Shown one piece after another: positions 60,547 to 64,000 of a DNA stretch of 64,000 bases (position 1 is the first letter of the stretch; each line of letters opens with the position of its first letter). The position numbers and the translations under genes were made by a program. This DNA is from CBDCWA01 sp965223255 (GTDB lineage: Bacteria; Pseudomonadota; Alphaproteobacteria; Rhizobiales; Hyphomicrobiaceae), in contig CBDCWA010000002.1 of assembly GCA_965223255.1 (NCBI GenBank), forward strand, positions 558,001-622,000, written 5' to 3'. Below the pieces are notes generated by a model, which did no database searches, was not told the origin of the DNA, and saw only the letters and a program-made list of their open reading frames with translations.

Positions 60547-61026
60547 TCAATCATCAGTCCGTTGCAGCGGATCAGGGCCATACCGGTTGGGACCTTTGCT
60601 TCCGCGAAGGAAGCCATTGTCAAAGAATATCCATAAGGTAACCACCAACAAGGGAACCAGAAGAACGTATTCGGCAGTTGACAACCGAAAAGGATCATCG
60701 TCGTACCATCCAAAGAATTGACCCACGTAATAGGGCAGTGAAATAGCAACCACCGTCCAAAACAGGAAATGCGACCAATCTCGATCATTTAGGCGCTTTA
60801 TCGTCACGGCAAATCCTGGAACAGCAATTGCTAGACTGAAAACCTTCACCGCCAAATTGCGAGGAGGAACGGTCTCACTGTCGAGATCCCAGAGCTCAGG
60901 CTGTAAGATCACATCACCGGCAATAGCAACTATTAGGATCACGCAAAATGCCACCCACCATGACGCACGACCGATGCGGCCGGAGAATGAAAACAGTACA
61001 AACAGGATGTGATTGATTGTTGACAT
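60547..61026 (-). CDS. DUF805 family membrane protein
   Basis: This 159-residue protein has about four membrane helices and the DUF805 signatures: FSGRIGRASWWVAF at the start, the RLNDRDWSHFLFW loop in the middle, and the C-terminal GSKGPNRYGPDPL. Function is unknown; members are common small inner-membrane proteins. It is the last intact gene before the tRNA-Arg boundary. Confidence 0.85.
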   Translation of the reverse strand: MSTINHILFVLFSFSGRIGRASWWVAFCVILIVAIAGDVILQPELWDLDSETVPPRNLAVKVFSLAIAVPGFAVTIKRLNDRDWSHFLFWTVVAISLPYYVGQFFGWYDDDPFRLSTAEYVLLVPLLVVTLWIFFDNGFLRGSKGPNRYGPDPLQRTDD

Positions 61027-61644
61027 GTCGAAGCCTTCTAATCCGAACGCCTTAGGATGAGTGCAGCAGGACGTATTTCATCATTCGTCTCCATTGCCTT
61101 CAAACACTCTCAAGCTGTCGCTTGCGATATGCCGTTGTAAATCTAAATACCATCTAACTTGCGTCGTATCAGTCGATTAGGACTGATTTCAAACCCGACA
61201 CCATAAGGTGTATACAGATGAGTTAGCATGGATTGGTTGCAAACATCAAATCATCGCGGACTATTTGACAGAAAGTGGGAACCCTTTGTGGCATCGAATG
61301 GAAACTCTTAGCAAAAGAGCGCGGATCGCCGACGTGCTGACGAGACCAAGCCGTACAGGTGCAAGAATCTCATTGCTGTACGAGAGGATCCCAGCGACAC
61401 CAGAACCATTGGCACCGTGATACGCAACGTCAACGCGCAGGGCGTTGAGAAAGCTTACATAGTCGATCCCAGGCGAGCATTTCCGGAGGATTGGCAAGAC
61501 ATGCGAGAACGTAAGTCCCTTTCGAATTCATGTGCTTTGCCATGTCGAACCTCTTGGTGTGATCAGATTGTGATCAGCTGAGAGTCTGGTGGGGCATGTG
61601 GAGGACGACGATAGGAAAATGATAAGCAGTTCTGTTGCTTATCA
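61027..61644. other. Degenerate region next to tRNA-Arg
   Basis: No intact gene is present in these 618 bp. It contains a fragment of a TrmH/SpoU-type RNA methyltransferase gene, listed separately. I looked for an integrase remnant and did not see one. Confidence 0.5.
61360..61530 (+). pseudogene. Fragment of a TrmH/SpoU-like RNA methyltransferase gene
   Basis: The frame containing 61378 translates to KNLIAVREDPSDTRTIGTV, then IRNVNAQGVEKAYIVDPRRA and FPEDWQDMRERKSLS. This matches the N-terminal part of SPOUT RNA methyltransferases (IGxVIRxxxxxGVxKxYxVDPR). The catalytic knot region is absent, and the frame loses similarity after about 61530. It is a 5' remnant. Confidence 0.6.
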
Positions 61645-61721
<77 letters not shown>

Positions 61722-62320
61722 CTTTGGCTGATTTCTTGAAACTCAATCAGCGACGCATCCTAGAGCCTCTGCAATCAGGATGCAATTATGCGTTGTTCAA
61801 AGCAACTGTTATGACCAAAGTGTGACGGAATGCAGTGTGGGAACTAGGTGACGGCGTCCGTTATAACTCACCGTGGCGACAGCAAGTAACAAAAACGAAA
61901 TCCAAATTCATGGCCGCGAGCCAAGGCATTTGACATAGCCCATGGGCCCGGTTGGCCGAAGTGGCAGGTGAGGAGCATATGGCGACTGCCATAGGTATGC
62001 ATTGCCAACCTGCCACGTCCCTGCGCTCGTAGATCTCAGCCGATATGCTGAGACTGTAAACGGTATTGAACAGACGGCCGCAAAGGCTGCAAACACATTA
62101 GGTTTCTGGAAGACCCGCAGTTAGATAATATTCGGGACCAATTGCACTTGCAGTTGCCTCAGTAAAGGATTGGGTCCTGATATCGCGTATAGGGGGGTAG
62201 GTATGGCAACGGTAATAAATGTCCATGGGACGTTTGCTCAAGGCGAGGAATTTGGCGACAAGCGGTGGCTGCCCACAACCGCAGCATTCTCTTAAACCGC
62301 CGGAGAAACTAGGGGGTCAA
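61722..62320. other. Intergenic region right of tRNA-Arg
   Basis: Only one small gene fragment (62203-62295) is visible in these 600 bp. The rest has no recognisable coding content. Confidence 0.45.
62203..62295 (+). pseudogene. 5' fragment resembling an alpha/beta-hydrolase gene
   Basis: ATG 62203, after a G-rich Shine-Dalgarno, opens a 30-codon frame with VINVHGTFAQGEEFGDKRW, close to the oxyanion-hole start (VHGTFAxGxExGDKWW) of lipase-like hydrolases, then stops. The remaining protein is missing. Confidence 0.45.
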
Positions 62321-62506
62321 TCAAACTTCGCGAAACGCCACGCGTTCGCGGTTTTTGATCCGTTCGTATTTCTGACGTTTTTGCTGTTGGCGTTTGACGA
62401 GCGCTTGCTCCTTAAGATCCCTGGCCTCGATCTTATCACGCACCATGACTGCAGCAAGAAAACCCGATGCAGCAAAGTAGGCGGAGCTTCCCATGATTAT
62501 CGTCAT
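62321..62506 (-). CDS. Small membrane-anchored basic protein
   Basis: This 61-residue product has one N-terminal hydrophobic segment (IIMGSSAYFAASGFLAAVMV) followed by a strongly charged Lys/Arg/Glu/Gln helix (VKRQQQKRQKYERIKNRER). GGAAGGG lies upstream of ATG 62506. No family is recognised, but the design is typical of small inner-membrane proteins. Confidence 0.5.
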   Translation of the reverse strand: MTIIMGSSAYFAASGFLAAVMVRDKIEARDLKEQALVKRQQQKRQKYERIKNRERVAFREV

Positions 62507-62769
62507 ACCTATTAGCCCTTCCGCGTCCCTAAAAACCTTTGGTCATCGCAACCAAATGAAAAGATTAATGCAATCTTTATAGCCGCAACGGATTGTCAAC
62601 CGGTTACGAGAACCAATAAAATTTTACCAATATCCGCAAAATAGTCTTGCAGCTCTGAGCCGACACCGACGCACGGGCAATGTGTTCGATTTTGATCGCA
62701 GCAGCTCTGCGTCATCGCGCTGGCAATGGCGATAGATAGCGGGCGACCAAAAACGGAGAACCAACCATC

Positions 62770-64000
62770 CTATTCCGCCGCAAGCGGCTTGGCCGCTGCC
62801 TGCAGCGCTGCCAGAACGCGCGGTGGCGACATTGGCTGCTCGCGTAGCCGGACCCCAACTGCATTGTGGATGGCATTGGCAATCGCCGCAACCGGCGGGA
62901 TGATCGGTACCTCGCCGACGCCCCTGATGCCATAGGGATGGTTCGGGTTCGCCACCTCCACGATCTCGGTATTGATGCGGGGCACATCAGAGGCCACCGG
63001 CACGCGGTAATCGAGGAAGCCAGGATTCGCCAGTGTGCCGTTTTCGTCGTAAATATATTCCTCGTTGAGTGCCATGCCGATACCCTGCACCGCGCCACCT
63101 TGCCATTGACCTCTGACAAATTCCGGGAACACCGCCTTGCCGGCATCCTGTATGATCGTATAGCGCAGCACTTTGACCAAACCCGTTGCGCGATCGACCT
63201 CGACGTCGACAATATGCGTGCCGAAGCCGGGGCCCTGCTGCGCAACATTAAGCTCGGCGTGACCGGCGATCGTTCCGCCAAACCAGGCCGCCGCGCGCGC
63301 GATTTCGGCAACCGACATCGGTTCAAAGTTGCCGACGTTGGCGCCGGCAGGCCGGGCATGACCATCTTCCCAAATAACTTGATCCGGCTCGATCTCCCAC
63401 TTGCGGGCCGCCACGGTACACATACGTGCGATCGCGTCACGCGTTGCCTTGACGGCCGCCGTGCTGCCTGCGGCCGTGCCGCGGCTGCCAGCGGTCATGA
63501 AGTTGAAACCAAGTACACTCGTGTCGCTCGGCACGGCGCGGACTTTGTCGAGTGGAATGCCAAGTTCTTCGGCAACAATCATCGAGAGGGCCGCGCGTGA
63601 GCCTCCCGTCACATCGACCGTGCCGTAAATCAATGAGGCAGAGCCATCCTCGTTGATGTTGATGGTCGACGAGGTCTCCATGCCAAGCGTGAACCAGAAC
63701 CCGGTTGCGATACCGCGCCCTTGGTCCGGCCCGAGCGGCTCTTTGAGATGCGGATGGACCTTGGCCCGCTCCAAGGTCTGGATATAGCCAACCGGCCCAA
63801 GCTTCGGCCCGAAATGGGTTTGCGTACCTTCCTTGGCGGCATTCCGAAGCCGGAATTCGATTGGGTCGATGTTGAGCTTCTCTGCAATCTCGTCAATGAT
63901 CGATTCGACGCCGAAAGCGATCATCGGTGCACCGGGCGCGCGATAGGCCGCCACTTTCGGCCGGTTACAGACGACATCGTGGCCGACCACCGAAACATTT
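62770..64000 (-). CDS. Molybdenum hydroxylase large subunit, C-terminal part (runs off the window)
   Basis: The last 410 residues of a xanthine/CO dehydrogenase-family molybdopterin subunit; the 5' end is beyond base 64000. It has the Mo-pterin motif AAYRAPGAPMIAFGVESIID, GTVDVTGGSRAALSMIVAEELG, MTAGSRGTAAGSTAAV, GGAVQGIGMALNEEY and the catalytic Glu in GIRGVGEVPIIPP. It is not closely similar by eye to the 32653 gene, so they are separate paralogs. Accessory Fe-S and FAD subunits, if any, could lie outside the window. Confidence 0.88.
   Translation of the reverse strand, partial: NVSVVGHDVVCNRPKVAAYRAPGAPMIAFGVESIIDEIAEKLNIDPIEFRLRNAAKEGTQTHFGPKLGPVGYIQTLERAKVHPHLKEPLGPDQGRGIATGFWFTLGMETSSTININEDGSASLIYGTVDVTGGSRAALSMIVAEELGIPLDKVRAVPSDTSVLGFNFMTAGSRGTAAGSTAAVKATRDAIARMCTVAARKWEIEPDQVIWEDGHARPAGANVGNFEPMSVAEIARAAAWFGGTIAGHAELNVAQQGPGFGTHIVDVEVDRATGLVKVLRYTIIQDAGKAVFPEFVRGQWQGGAVQGIGMALNEEYIYDENGTLANPGFLDYRVPVASDVPRINTEIVEVANPNHPYGIRGVGEVPIIPPVAAIANAIHNAVGVRLREQPMSPPRVLAALQAAAKPLAAE

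Noticed and set aside
47953..61639. Integrase or transposase inside the tRNA-bounded block
   Set aside because: No tyrosine or serine recombinase and no transposase motif was found on either strand; mobility is inferred only from the repeats.

Overview
The window looks like a chromosomal segment of an alphaproteobacterium of moderate to fairly high GC content. The pointers are GcrA, MmcB, a RegA/ActR/PrrA-type regulator, a DUF992 protein, the gene order gcrA / argD-argF-hslO / apaG / metZ, and a SAM-II riboswitch ahead of metZ. No species can be named from the sequence alone. Most of the window is dense, ordinary core genome. Roughly 47.9-61.7 kb is an accessory block.

Layout. 0-5.8 kb: RegA-like response regulator, MmcB nuclease-fold protein, a LonB-like AAA+ protease with an overlapping Usp-like gene, and a PPK2 polyphosphate kinase. 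5.9-14.5 kb: a full phosphate-starvation module (PhoR-like kinase without membrane segments, pstSCAB, phoU, phoB), interrupted by about 770 bp with no clear gene. 15-21.3 kb: gcrA, then argD-argF-hslO, then apaG and metZ; metZ has a promoter, SAM-II aptamer and intrinsic terminator in a row. 21.9-32.5 kb: an orphan TctC-type binding protein, a MetE-like enzyme, two paralogous secreted proteins (one with a GGAFGG repeat tail), UspA, polA, trmO, a DUF992 protein and an Old Yellow Enzyme. 32.6-47.6 kb: a lone molybdenum hydroxylase large subunit, an MFS exporter, an ATP-grasp ligase, a secreted-protein paralog pair of which one is frameshifted, an MmgE/PrpD protein, a frameshifted multi-domain rhodanese, an orphan TolC-like lipoprotein, and an LLM monooxygenase plus TauD pair.

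47.9-61.7 kb: this block is bounded on the right by an intact tRNA-Arg(CCG) and on the left by a degenerate copy of the same tRNA in the same orientation. The two share an identical 21-bp stretch covering the tRNA 3' end. An acyltransferase gene fragment stops inside the left copy. The block carries a Tat-exported polysaccharide-lyase-like lipoprotein, a GT-C-like membrane protein, and a five-gene cluster matching the mycobacterial decaprenyl-phospho-arabinose pathway (UbiA-type phosphoribosyltransferase fused to a HAD phosphatase, DprE1, DprE2, an FAD oxidoreductase, GtrA). It also has two near-identical copies of a TIGR04325-type methyltransferase gene, one truncated, flanking a JmjC-like gene, and gene debris beside the tRNA. 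I see no integrase. The window ends inside a second molybdenum hydroxylase large subunit gene.

The main candidates for something undescribed are the tRNA-bounded arabinose-lipid island, the attenuator-like hairpin upstream of argDF, and the paired secreted proteins with an expanding GGAF tail.
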